Assembly: GCF_900109755.1 (NCBI RefSeq)
Contig: NZ_FOAR01000001.1
Span: 1-64,000 of the forward strand
Direction: 5' to 3'
DNA: 64,000 nt
Source of the DNA: Pseudomonas agarici
GTDB lineage: Bacteria; Pseudomonadota; Gammaproteobacteria; Pseudomonadales; Pseudomonadaceae
Under the pieces are notes generated by a model. It saw only the letters and a program-made list of their open reading frames with translations, was not told where the DNA came from and did no database searches. The position numbers and the translations under genes are program-made. The stretch's first letter is position 1; each line of letters starts with the position of its first letter. Below, piece after piece: positions 16,621 through 25,088 of the stretch.

Positions 16621-17049
16621 ATGGCTGGCGAAACCTCCCTGGCAATCCTGTTGCGCAGCATGAGCCCCCACCTCAATGATGGCGACTATGTGTTCTGCAG
16701 CATCGCCGATGCCGCCTTGCTCAAGGGCCGCGAAGCCATCGGCAGCTTTCGCGAGCGTGAGGGCCTGACGGTGATTCTCCAGCGTGAAGACGCAGCGGCG
16801 CTGGGCCTGCCCTTCGACTACCTCGCGGCCTGGATCACTCTGAACGTGCATTCGGCCCTGGAAGCCGTCGGCCTCACCGCCACCTTCGCTGGCGCATTAA
16901 GCCAGGCCGGTATCAGTTGCAACGTGATCGCCGGTTACTACCACGACCATCTGTTCGTCGCCCGCGACGACGCCGAACGCGCCATGTCCGTATTGCGGGA
17001 CCTGGCCCACCAGAGCGAGCGGCAAATCCGTCAACAATCAGGAGCGTAA
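16621..17049 (+). CDS. ACT-domain protein
   Basis: 142 aa. The C-terminal half (WITLNVHSALEAVGLTATF ... ISCNVIAGYYHDHLFV) matches the small stand-alone ACT domain family, an amino-acid-binding fold. The ATG chosen has AAGGA 7 nt upstream; another ATG 15 bp earlier has none. It is the first gene of a two-gene operon with argO, 5 bp away, and divergent from argP. An accessory role in sensing or handling a basic amino acid is plausible from context but unproven. Confidence 0.8.
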   Translation: MAGETSLAILLRSMSPHLNDGDYVFCSIADAALLKGREAIGSFREREGLTVILQREDAAALGLPFDYLAAWITLNVHSALEAVGLTATFAGALSQAGISCNVIAGYYHDHLFVARDDAERAMSVLRDLAHQSERQIRQQSGA

Positions 17050-17054
17050 GCTTC

Positions 17055-17657
17055 ATGTGGCAAAGTTATGTCAATGGCCTACTGGTTGCCGCCGGACTGA
17101 TCATGGCCATCGGTACGCAGAACGCTTTTGTCCTGGCCCAGAGCCTGCGCCGTGAACACCACGTGCCGGTCGCGGCCTTGTGCGTGGTCTGCGACGCGAT
17201 CCTGGTGGCGGCGGGCGTCTTCGGCCTCGCCACGATGCTGGCACACAACCCGACGTTGCTGGCGATTGCTCGCTGGGGCGGTGTCGCCTTCCTGCTCTGG
17301 TACGCCAGCCTGGCCCTGCGCCGCGCCTGCTCGCGGCAAAGCCTGCACCAGGGGCAGGCCCAGACGGTGCGCTCACTGCGTGCCGTGCTGCTCAGCGCCC
17401 TGGCGGTGACCTTGCTCAATCCCCACGTCTACCTCGACACCGTGCTGCTGATCGGTTCCCTCGGCGCTCAGCAGACCGAGCCTGGCGCCTACGTGGTCGG
17501 TGCCGCCAGTGCTTCGCTGCTGTGGTTTTTCACCCTGGCCCTGGGTGCGGCCAAGCTGGCGCCATGGCTGGCACGCCCGGCAACCTGGCGGGTTCTCGAT
17601 CTGCTGGTGGCGGTCATGATGTTCAGTGTGGCGGTACAACTGATCGGTGCCGCGTGA
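17055..17657 (+). CDS. argO: LysE/ArgO-family amino-acid exporter
   Basis: 200 aa, about six membrane helices. The N-terminal GLIMAIGTQNAFVLAQSL is the LysE/ArgO signature. VTLLNPHVYLDTVLLIG contains the conserved NPHVYLD motif. The product exports arginine/lysine in E. coli (ArgO) and lysine in corynebacteria (LysE). AGGAG precedes the ATG. It lies 5 bp after the ACT gene and near divergent argP, the expected regulator. The exact substrate here cannot be read from sequence. Confidence 0.9.
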   Translation: MWQSYVNGLLVAAGLIMAIGTQNAFVLAQSLRREHHVPVAALCVVCDAILVAAGVFGLATMLAHNPTLLAIARWGGVAFLLWYASLALRRACSRQSLHQGQAQTVRSLRAVLLSALAVTLLNPHVYLDTVLLIGSLGAQQTEPGAYVVGAASASLLWFFTLALGAAKLAPWLARPATWRVLDLLVAVMMFSVAVQLIGAA

Positions 17658-17701
17658 TATTCCAAAAAGCTCTGGAACCTCTATTCCACACAGTTGTTGC
17701 G

Positions 17702-17730
17702 TGGTTATGCCGCAACCCCGGTGCTATGAT
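17702..17730 (+). promoter_or_regulatory. Candidate sodB promoter
   Basis: TGGTTA (-35, weak) and TATGAT (-10, good) with a 17-bp spacer, about 100 bp upstream of sodB. An inverted repeat (GTTGCG/CGCAAC) overlaps the -35 region. Confidence 0.4.
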
Positions 17731-17832
17731 CGCGAACCTGCGCCGTAAAGAGTACAGACTCCCCGGCGCATAGTTCGGCCGCCCGTGATCGGCCTTGCGC
17801 TCACCGCAACTGACCTGATTAGGAGAATAACC

Positions 17833-18429
17833 ATGGCTTTCGAATTGCCACCGCTGCCCTATGCACACGATGCCCTGCAGCCGCACATCTCCAAGGAAAC
17901 CCTGGAGTTCCACCACGACAAGCACCACAACACCTATGTCGTGAACCTGAACAACCTGGTGCCAGGCACTGAGTTCGAAGGCAAGACCCTGGAAGAAATC
18001 GTCAAGTCTTCCTCGGGTGGCATCTTCAACAACGCCGCTCAAGTCTGGAACCACACGTTCTACTGGAACTGCCTGGCGCCAAACGCTGGCGGCCAACCTA
18101 CTGGCGCATTGGCCGAAGCGATCAACGCTGCGTTCGGCTCGTTCGACAAGTTCAAGGAAGAGTTCACCAAGACTTCCGTCGGCACCTTCGGTTCCGGTTG
18201 GGGCTGGCTGGTGAAGAAGGCTGATGGCTCCCTGGCCCTGGCCAGCACCATTGGCGCCGGCAACCCGCTGACCAGCGGCGACACTCCGCTGCTGACCTGC
18301 GACGTCTGGGAACATGCCTACTACATCGACTACCGCAACGTGCGTCCAAAGTATGTCGAAGCGTTCTGGAACCTGGTGAACTGGAAATTCGTCGCCGAGC
18401 AGTTCGAAGGCAAAACCTTCACCGCTTGA
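17833..18429 (+). CDS. sodB: Superoxide dismutase [Fe]
   Basis: 198 aa. Converts superoxide to hydrogen peroxide and oxygen in the cytoplasm. Metal ligands: His27 (FHHDKHH), the His of WNHTFYW, and Asp/His of [11 protein letters not shown]. The AAQVWNHTF context with Gln, and its length, mark the iron type rather than the manganese type. AGGAG precedes the ATG. A strong terminator follows, so it is probably monocistronic. It lies between argO and bifA, as in other pseudomonads. Confidence 0.97.
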   Translation: MAFELPPLPYAHDALQPHISKETLEFHHDKHHNTYVVNLNNLVPGTEFEGKTLEEIVKSSSGGIFNNAAQVWNHTFYWNCLAPNAGGQPTGALAEAINAAFGSFDKFKEEFTKTSVGTFGSGWGWLVKKADGSLALASTIGAGNPLTSGDTPLLTCDVWEHAYYIDYRNVRPKYVEAFWNLVNWKFVAEQFEGKTFTA

Positions 18430-18444
18430 GACTCAATCGTTTGA

Positions 18445-18472
18445 GAAAAAACCCGGCCAGGCCGGGTTTTTT
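18445..18472 (+). terminator. Intrinsic terminator of sodB
   Basis: AAAAAACCCGGCC-AG-GCCGGGTTTTTT, a perfect stem with a U tract, 16 bp after the sodB stop. Confidence 0.95.
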
Positions 18473-18744
18473 ATGTCCGCACCGTGCCCCCCATGACCGA
18501 TAGTCCCTTGCTCCCACTTCGTCCGGGGCTACGCTGAATAATCCGCTAAATTGAATGGCAGATCCTCAAGTTATGCAGCCTCCCTACGACACAGTACCTA
18601 TGGTCTGAAAAGGTTCGACAGGCACATTTTACCCAGGCTCAGGCACGGATCGTCCCCGGTCGCATTGCCTCTTTGACTGCCGGGGCTGGATTGCCAATAC
18701 TCATAGCGACTTGATGCTACCCGCATGGAACAAGGAATAACCCT

Positions 18745-20796
18745 TTGAAGCTGGAACTCAAGAACAGCTTGTCGGTGAAGTTGCTCCGGGTGGTGCTGGT
18801 GTCGGCACTGATTGTCGGCGTGGTACTGAGCTGTGCGCAGATCGTCTTCGACGCCTACAAGACCCGCCAGGCGGTTGCCGCCGACGCCCAGCGAATTCTC
18901 GATATGTTCCGCGACCCCTCGACCCAGGCCGTCTACAGCCTCGACCGGGAGATGGGCATGCAGGTGATCGAAGGTCTGTTCCAGGACAAGTCCGTGCGCA
19001 TGGCCTCCATCGGCCACCCCAACGAACCCATGCTTGCCGAAAAGCTCCGCGACCTGCAGACCTCCTCCAGCCGCTGGCTCACCGACCTGATCCTCGGCCA
19101 GGAACGCACTTTTACCACGCAACTGGTCGGGCGCGGCCCTTACAGCGAGTATTACGGCGACCTGAGCATCACCCTCGACACCGCGACCTACGGCCAGGGC
19201 TTTATCGTCAGTTCAGTGATCATCTTCATTTCCGGCGTGCTGCGGGCCTTGCTCATGGGACTGGTGTTGTACCTGGTCTATCATTGGCTACTCACCAAGC
19301 CACTGTCGCGGATCATCGAGCACCTGACTAATATCAACCCGGATCGTCCGGCCGCGCATCAGTTGCCCTTACTCAAGGGCCATGAACAGAACGAGTTGGG
19401 GATCTGGATCAACACTGCCAACCAGTTGCTGGCCTCGATCGAGCGCAATACCCATTTGCGCCATGAGGCGGAAAACAGCCTGCTGCGCATGGCTCAATAC
19501 GACTTTCTGACGGGCCTGCCGAACCGCCAGCAGTTGCAACAGCAACTGGACAAGATCCTGTCCGATTGCCTGCGCCCGCAACGCCGGGTCGCGGTGCTGG
19601 TGGTCGGCCTCGACGACTTCAAGGGTATCAACGAACAGTTCAGCTACCAGACCGGCGATCAATTGTTGCTGGCCCTCGCCGATCGCCTGCGTACCCACAG
19701 CGGCCGCCTCGGCGCCCTGGCGCGCTTGGGGGGCGATCAGTTCGCCCTGATCCAGGCAGATATCGAACAGCCCTATGAGGCCGCCGAATTGGCGCAAAGC
19801 ATCCTCGATGACCTGGAAGCACCGTTCGCCCTCGATCATCAGGAAATCCGCTTGCGCGCCACCATCGGCATCACCCTGTTCCCGGAAGATGGCGCCAGCA
19901 CCGAAAAGCTGCTGCAGAAAGCCGAACAGACCATGACCCTGGCCAAGACCCGCTCACGCAACCGTTACCAGTTCTATATCGCCAGCGTCGACAGCGAAAT
20001 ACGCCGCCGCCGCGAGCTGGAAAAGGACCTGCGCGACGCCCTTAACCGCAACCAGTTCCACCTGCTCTACCAGCCGCAAATCAGCTACCGCGATCATCGC
20101 GTGGTGGGTGTCGAAGCCTTGATCCGCTGGCAACATCCGGAGCATGGCCTGGTGCCACCCGATCAGTTCATTCCGTTGGCCGAGCAAAACGGCACCATCA
20201 TCGCCATCGGCGAATGGGTGCTGGACCAGGCCTGCAGGCAATTGCGCGAGTGGCACGACCAAGGCTTCATTGACCTGCGCATGGCGGTCAACCTGTCCAC
20301 CGTGCAACTGCACCACGCCGAGCTGCCGCGAGTGGTCAACAATCTACTGCAAATGTACCGCTTGCCGCTGCACAGCCTGGAGCTGGAAGTCACCGAGACC
20401 GGCCTGATGGAAGACATCAGCACGGCTGCCCAGCATCTGCTGAGCCTGCGCCGCTCCGGCGCGCTGATCGCCATCGACGACTTCGGCACCGGATACTCGT
20501 CCCTGAGCTATCTCAAGAGCCTGCCGCTGGACAAGATCAAGATCGACAAAAGCTTTGTCCAGGATCTGCTGGACGATGACGACGACGCCACCATCGTGCG
20601 AGCGATCATCCAACTGGGTAAAAGCCTGGGCATGCAGGTCATCGCCGAAGGCGTGGAAACCGTCGAGCAGGAGGCCTATATCATTGCCGAGGGCTGCCAT
20701 GAAGGCCAGGGCTATCACTACAGCAAGCCGCTGCCGGCCCGCGAACTGGGCGCTTACCTCAAGCAAGCTCAGCGCACTAATGCGGCAATCCTGTGA
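18745..20796 (+). CDS. bifA: Membrane cyclic-di-GMP phosphodiesterase BifA (GGDEF-EAL)
   Basis: 683 aa. Starts at TTG with AAGGAA 6 nt upstream. Membrane helices at ~residues 10-30 and ~155-180 enclose a periplasmic sensor segment; a HAMP-like linker follows. The GGDEF domain (~250-410) carries RLGGDQF instead of GGDEF, expected to be inactive as a cyclase. The EAL domain (~420-680) is intact: VVGVEALIRWQHPEHG, NLSTVQL, DDFGTGYSSLSYLKSLPLDKIKIDKSF. This matches BifA of P. aeruginosa and P. putida, which degrades c-di-GMP and favours swarming and biofilm dispersal. The sodB-bifA-icmP order agrees. The 270-bp gap before it shows nothing beyond the sodB terminator. Confidence 0.92.
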   Translation: MKLELKNSLSVKLLRVVLVSALIVGVVLSCAQIVFDAYKTRQAVAADAQRILDMFRDPSTQAVYSLDREMGMQVIEGLFQDKSVRMASIGHPNEPMLAEKLRDLQTSSSRWLTDLILGQERTFTTQLVGRGPYSEYYGDLSITLDTATYGQGFIVSSVIIFISGVLRALLMGLVLYLVYHWLLTKPLSRIIEHLTNINPDRPAAHQLPLLKGHEQNELGIWINTANQLLASIERNTHLRHEAENSLLRMAQYDFLTGLPNRQQLQQQLDKILSDCLRPQRRVAVLVVGLDDFKGINEQFSYQTGDQLLLALADRLRTHSGRLGALARLGGDQFALIQADIEQPYEAAELAQSILDDLEAPFALDHQEIRLRATIGITLFPEDGASTEKLLQKAEQTMTLAKTRSRNRYQFYIASVDSEIRRRRELEKDLRDALNRNQFHLLYQPQISYRDHRVVGVEALIRWQHPEHGLVPPDQFIPLAEQNGTIIAIGEWVLDQACRQLREWHDQGFIDLRMAVNLSTVQLHHAELPRVVNNLLQMYRLPLHSLELEVTETGLMEDISTAAQHLLSLRRSGALIAIDDFGTGYSSLSYLKSLPLDKIKIDKSFVQDLLDDDDDATIVRAIIQLGKSLGMQVIAEGVETVEQEAYIIAEGCHEGQGYHYSKPLPARELGAYLKQAQRTNAAIL

Positions 20797-20877
20797 GACG
20801 ACAAATAGCCCCGCAGAGTGCGGTGGAACATTTTAAATAATTAATACCAAATATTTTAATAACTAAATCTTTACTCA

Positions 20878-20896
20878 AATGCAACTCTTTCGCATT
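20878..20896. promoter_or_regulatory. Candidate Fur box
   Basis: AATGCAACTCTTTCGCATT is an AATGC/GCATT dyad agreeing with the pseudomonad Fur-box form AATGAGAATCATTCTCATT at 14 of 19 positions by hand alignment. It lies 61-79 bp upstream of the first imelysin gene, in AT-rich DNA where a promoter would sit. Confidence 0.55.
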
Positions 20897-20956
20897 ATGT
20901 GCCGGTTCTGCGTGCCCCCGCGCTCCCGCCCAACCTCTCGAAGCAGGATATCCGTC

Positions 20957-22300
20957 ATGATTCGTATGCCTCTGGCCACCGCCAGTCTGTTGGCCATCGC
21001 CATCGCTCTCGCCGGTTGTGGCGACAAGGACAAAGAAAAAAACGCGACCGTCTCACCAACACCCGCTGCCACAGTCATCGCCACGCCAGCCAGCGACAGT
21101 GCCGGCAAAGTTGACGAAGCAGCCGGCAAGGCCGTGGTCGCGCATTACGCCGAGATGGTGTTCGCCGTCTACAGCGATGCCCAATCCACCGCGAAAACCT
21201 TGCAGAGCGCTGTCGACGCCTTCCTCGCCAAGCCAGACGCCGATACCCTGAAGGCCGCCAAGGCAGCCTGGGTCGCTGCTCGCGTACCGTACCTGCAGAG
21301 CGAAGTGTTCCGCTTCGGTAACACCATCATCGACGACTGGGAGGGCCAGGTGAACTCCTGGCCCCTGGACGAAGGTCTGATCGACTACGTCGATGCTTCC
21401 TATGAGCACGCACTGGGTAATCCGGGAGCTAGCGCCAATATCATCGCCAACAAACAAATCCAGATCGGCGAAGACAAGGTCGATGTGACCGAGATCACTC
21501 CGGAAAAACTCGCGAGTCTGAACGAACTGGGCGGCTCCGAGGCCAACGTGGCGACCGGCTACCACGCCATCGAATTCCTGCTCTGGGGTCAGGACCTGAA
21601 CGGTGCCGGCCCAGGCGCCGGCAACCGTCCGGCTTCGGACTACTTGCAAGGGCCCGGTGCCACGGGCGGCCATAACGATCGCCGCCGCGCCTACCTCAAG
21701 GCCGTGACCCAGTTGCTGGTCGACGATCTGGAAGAGATGGTCGGCAACTGGCAGCCGAACGTAGCCGACAACTACCGCGCCAGTTTGGAAGCGGAGCCTG
21801 CGCAAAGCGGTCTGCGCAAGATGCTGTTTGGCATGGGTAGCCTGTCCCTCGGTGAACTAGCGGGCGAACGGATGAAGGTCTCCCTGGAAGCCAACTCGCC
21901 GGAAGACGAGCAGGATTGCTTCAGTGACAACACTCACAACTCACACTTCTACGATGCCAAAGGCATTCGTAACGTCTACCTGGGCGAATACACTCGTCTG
22001 GACGGCACCAAGCTGACCGGCCCGAGCCTGTCGTCGCTGGTAGCGAAGGTGGATCCGGCTGCCGACAGCGCGCTCAAGGGCGACCTGGAAGCGACCGAGG
22101 CGAAGATCCAGATCATGGTCGACCACGCCAACCAAGGTGAGCATTACGATCAATTGATCGCTGCCGGCAACGACGCGGGCAACAAGATCGTGCGTGATGC
22201 CATCGCCGCGCTGGTCAAACAGACGGGTTCGATCGAACAGGCCGCCGGCAAGTTGGGCATCAGCGACCTGAACCCGGATAACGCCGATCACGAGTTCTGA
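20957..22300 (+). CDS. icmP: Imelysin-family lipoprotein (IcmP-like)
   Basis: 447 aa. Lipoprotein signal MIRMPLATASLLAIAIALAGC with lipidation Cys21, then a low-complexity linker and an imelysin (peptidase M75) domain. The GxHxxE-type motif is GYHAIEFLLWGQD (~residue 203); NSWPLDEGLIDYV is also typical. The P. aeruginosa homologue was described as an insulin-cleaving metalloproteinase, but imelysin proteins related to EfeO are now linked to periplasmic iron handling. It heads a cluster with a di-haem protein, a second imelysin and a DUF1513 protein, behind a candidate Fur box. An iron-related role is inference. Confidence 0.85.
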   Translation: MIRMPLATASLLAIAIALAGCGDKDKEKNATVSPTPAATVIATPASDSAGKVDEAAGKAVVAHYAEMVFAVYSDAQSTAKTLQSAVDAFLAKPDADTLKAAKAAWVAARVPYLQSEVFRFGNTIIDDWEGQVNSWPLDEGLIDYVDASYEHALGNPGASANIIANKQIQIGEDKVDVTEITPEKLASLNELGGSEANVATGYHAIEFLLWGQDLNGAGPGAGNRPASDYLQGPGATGGHNDRRRAYLKAVTQLLVDDLEEMVGNWQPNVADNYRASLEAEPAQSGLRKMLFGMGSLSLGELAGERMKVSLEANSPEDEQDCFSDNTHNSHFYDAKGIRNVYLGEYTRLDGTKLTGPSLSSLVAKVDPAADSALKGDLEATEAKIQIMVDHANQGEHYDQLIAAGNDAGNKIVRDAIAALVKQTGSIEQAAGKLGISDLNPDNADHEF

Positions 22301-22340
22301 TCGACGCCCTGCCCGTGTGGGCGAGGGATGCTTGCTCCAC

Positions 22341-22424
22341 AGGACCGCGAAGCGGTCCTGAAACCGCTGATCTGGGCTTGCCAGATCAAACGAGATAGTC
22401 GGTTTTGCGGCTGCTTCGCAGCCG
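22341..22424. repeat. Pair of REP-type hairpins
   Basis: Two perfect hairpins, AGGACCGC-GAA-GCGGTCCT (22341-22359) and CGGCTGC-TTC-GCAGCCG (22408-22424), in the 267-bp gap between the first imelysin and the di-haem gene. The flanks (GCGAGGGATGCTTGCTCC, GGGCAAGTCCACTCGCC) resemble pseudomonad REP sequence. They may end or attenuate the upstream transcript. Confidence 0.65.
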
Positions 22425-22567
22425 AGCGCGGGCAAGTCCACTCGCCACAAGAGGTTCAGCACAGGCAACGGCAGAGCTTTTGCCGCAGATCAAGCAAACG
22501 TCGATTGCGCTGATTCCATACACCCCGGCCTGATAAACTTCGCGCCCTGTCTTGAAGCCTGTTCTGG

Positions 22568-23995
22568 ATGCCGATGCCCTCGCTGCCCCTTCGCCTGTCG
22601 TCGCTACTCCTGGCCCTGGGCCTGAGCGCCTGTGATGACGCGCTACGCTTTACCAAGCCCGAACCCGGCGAGGAACGCTCCGCTGGCACCACCACCGTGC
22701 GCGCTACCGATCGCAATGCCTTTTCCCTGCCAGCAGCCAACCTGTCGCCCACCCGCCGCCTGGAATTCAGTGTCGGCAACAGTTTCTTTCGTAGCCCGTG
22801 GGTGATCGCTCCCTCGACCACCACCGCACGCGACGGCTTGGGCCCGTTGTTCAACACCAACGCCTGCCAAAATTGCCATATCCGGGACGGACGCGGGCAC
22901 CCTCCAGGGCCTGATGCCGACAACGCCGTGTCGATGCTGATACGCCTGTCGATCCCCAACGCGCCTGCCTACGCACGCCTTATCGAGCAACAGGGCGTGG
23001 TCCCCGAACCGGTCTATGGCAGCCAGTTGCAGGATATGGCGATTCCGGGCGTTGCCCCGGAGGGCAAGGTACGGGTCGAATACGATACCGTACCGGTACA
23101 TTTCCAGGATGGTACTGAAATCGAACTGCGCAAACCGCGACTGCTGATCAGCCAATTAGGCTACGGTCCGATGCACCCGGACACACGTTTTTCCGCTCGT
23201 ATCGCCCCGCCGATGATCGGCCTCGGCTTGTTAGAAGCCATTCCCGAGGAAGCCATTCTCGCCAATGCGAAAGAGCAGCAACGCAATGGTATCGCCGGCC
23301 GGCCTAACCGGGTCTGGGACGATGCCCTGCAAAAGACCGTACTTGGCCGTTTTGGCTGGAAAGCCGGGCAGCCGAACCTCAATCAACAAAATGTTCACGC
23401 ACTTTCTGGTGATATGGGCCTCACCACAACCCTGAGACCTGCCGATGACTGCACCTTGATCCAGACCGCCTGTCGCAATGCCCCCAATGGCAACGGCGCC
23501 AACGGCGAACCGGAAGTCAGCGATAACATTCTGCGCCTGATGCTGTTCTACACCCGCCACTTAGCGGTCCCGGCACGACGGGATGTCGACGCGCCGCAGG
23601 TACTGGCCGGCAAGAGCCTGTTCCATCAGGCCGGCTGCCAGAATTGCCACACGCCACGGTTCACCACGTCGACCACGGCTGCCGAGCCTGAGCTGGCGGG
23701 CCAGGTGATCCGTCCCTACAGCGATCTGCTGCTGCATGACATGGGTCCAGGGCTGGCGGACCAGCGCAGCGAATTCCAGGCCGGCGGCAGCGATTGGCGT
23801 ACCCCGCCGCTATGGGGGATCGGTCTGACCGGGACCGTCAGCGGTCACACCCAGTTTCTACACGATGGCCGTGCGCGTAATCTGCTCGAAGCCATACTCT
23901 GGCACGGCGGCGAAGCCTTGCCGGCACAGCAACAGGTGCTGTCGTTCAACGCCAAGCAGCGTGCCGCGCTACTGGCCTTCCTGAATTCCTTATAA
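22568..23995 (+). CDS. Di-haem c-type cytochrome lipoprotein (thiol oxidoreductase-like, DUF1111)
   Basis: 475 aa. Signal MPMPSLPLRLSSLLLALGLSAC with lipidation Cys22. Two c-type haem sites: NACQNCHIRDGRG (~residue 100) and GCQNCHTPRF (~358); both have CxxCH. The overall sequence fits the DUF1111/'di-haem oxidoreductase, putative peroxidase' family found beside imelysin genes. The start has no clear ribosome site; an ATG two codons later is an alternative. It lies 26 bp before the second imelysin gene. An electron-transfer role in periplasmic iron redox is plausible from the neighbours but not shown. Confidence 0.85.
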   Translation: MPMPSLPLRLSSLLLALGLSACDDALRFTKPEPGEERSAGTTTVRATDRNAFSLPAANLSPTRRLEFSVGNSFFRSPWVIAPSTTTARDGLGPLFNTNACQNCHIRDGRGHPPGPDADNAVSMLIRLSIPNAPAYARLIEQQGVVPEPVYGSQLQDMAIPGVAPEGKVRVEYDTVPVHFQDGTEIELRKPRLLISQLGYGPMHPDTRFSARIAPPMIGLGLLEAIPEEAILANAKEQQRNGIAGRPNRVWDDALQKTVLGRFGWKAGQPNLNQQNVHALSGDMGLTTTLRPADDCTLIQTACRNAPNGNGANGEPEVSDNILRLMLFYTRHLAVPARRDVDAPQVLAGKSLFHQAGCQNCHTPRFTTSTTAAEPELAGQVIRPYSDLLLHDMGPGLADQRSEFQAGGSDWRTPPLWGIGLTGTVSGHTQFLHDGRARNLLEAILWHGGEALPAQQQVLSFNAKQRAALLAFLNSL

Positions 23996-24021
23996 GACTT
24001 CTCTAAAAAGAGGACACGGAC

Positions 24022-25086
24022 ATGTTCCGCCCCAAACTGTTGTTCACCAGCCTTGCCGCCCTTGCCCTCGGCGCCTGTTCGCCACAGGATCCACAGGCCC
24101 TGACCTCGGCCGCCATCGCCAAGCAGGTGATCCTGCCGACCTACAGCCGCTGGGTCGAGGCCGACCGCCAGTTGGCAATCAGCGCCCTGGCCTTCTGCCA
24201 AGACCAGGAGAGCCTGAGCACCGCCCGTGCCGATTTCCTCCATGCGCAGAAAGCCTGGGCCGAGCTGCAACCCTTGCTGATCGGCCCGCTGGCCGAGGGT
24301 AACCGTTCCTGGCAAGTGCAGTTCTGGCCTGACAAGAAAAACCTGGTGGGACGCCAGGTCGAGCAACTGGTCAGCACCCAGCCGCAGGTGGATGCTGCTA
24401 CCCTGGCCAAATCCAGCGTGGTGGTCCAGGGCTTGTCGGCCTATGAATACATCCTGTTCGACAGCAAGATCGACATGGCCGACAGCACACAGAAAGCCCG
24501 CTACTGCCCACTGTTGACCGCCATTGGCGAACGCCAGAAAACCCTCGCCGAGGAAATCCTGTCGAGATGGAACAGCAACGACGGCATGCTCGCGCAGATG
24601 AGCAAGTTTCCGAACCAGCGCTATGCCGATTCCCGCGAAGCCATCGCCGATTTGCTGCGCGTGCAGGTGACCGCGCTGGATACCCTGAAGAAGAAGCTCG
24701 GCACACCGATGGGTCGCCAGACCAAAGGTATCCCACAGCCGTTCCAGGCCGACGCCTGGCGCAGCCAGTCTTCGCTACAGGGCCTGGAGGCCAGCCTGGC
24801 CGCCGCCCGCACTGTCTGGGTCGGGGTCGACAACAAAGGTCTGCGCGGCCTGCTGACCGCCGAGCAGAAGCCGCTCGCCGAGAAGATCGACGCTGCTTAT
24901 GCCGCCTCTCTGAAACTGTTCGCCAGCAACCAGCGCTCGCTGACCGACATGCTCGACGACGATAGCGGTCGCCAGCAGCTCAATGATCTGTATGACAGCC
25001 TCAACGTTGTCCATCGCCTGCACGAAGGCGAGTTGGCCAAGGCGCTGGGCATCCAATTGGGCTTCAATGCCAACGACGGTGATTGA
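24022..25086 (+). CDS. Second imelysin-family lipoprotein
   Basis: 354 aa. Lipoprotein signal ending LALGAC with Cys19. It is a shorter imelysin domain, with GLSAYEYILFDS at the position of the GxHxxE motif; the canonical His is replaced by Ala-Tyr context, so metal or catalytic function may differ from the first imelysin. AGAGGA precedes the ATG. It overlaps the start region of the next gene, so the two are co-translated. Confidence 0.8.
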   Translation: MFRPKLLFTSLAALALGACSPQDPQALTSAAIAKQVILPTYSRWVEADRQLAISALAFCQDQESLSTARADFLHAQKAWAELQPLLIGPLAEGNRSWQVQFWPDKKNLVGRQVEQLVSTQPQVDAATLAKSSVVVQGLSAYEYILFDSKIDMADSTQKARYCPLLTAIGERQKTLAEEILSRWNSNDGMLAQMSKFPNQRYADSREAIADLLRVQVTALDTLKKKLGTPMGRQTKGIPQPFQADAWRSQSSLQGLEASLAAARTVWVGVDNKGLRGLLTAEQKPLAEKIDAAYAASLKLFASNQRSLTDMLDDDSGRQQLNDLYDSLNVVHRLHEGELAKALGIQLGFNANDGD

Positions 25087-25088
25087 TA

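Noticed and set aside
18473-18744. Possible sRNA gene between sodB and bifA
   Set aside because: No clear promoter plus terminator pair and no GGA-hairpin series; more likely the bifA promoter region.
22300-22567. Possible CRISPR-like or sRNA structure in the imelysin gap
   Set aside because: Only two unrelated hairpins with REP-like flanks; no regular repeat-spacer pattern and no sRNA promoter or terminator pair that I could support.
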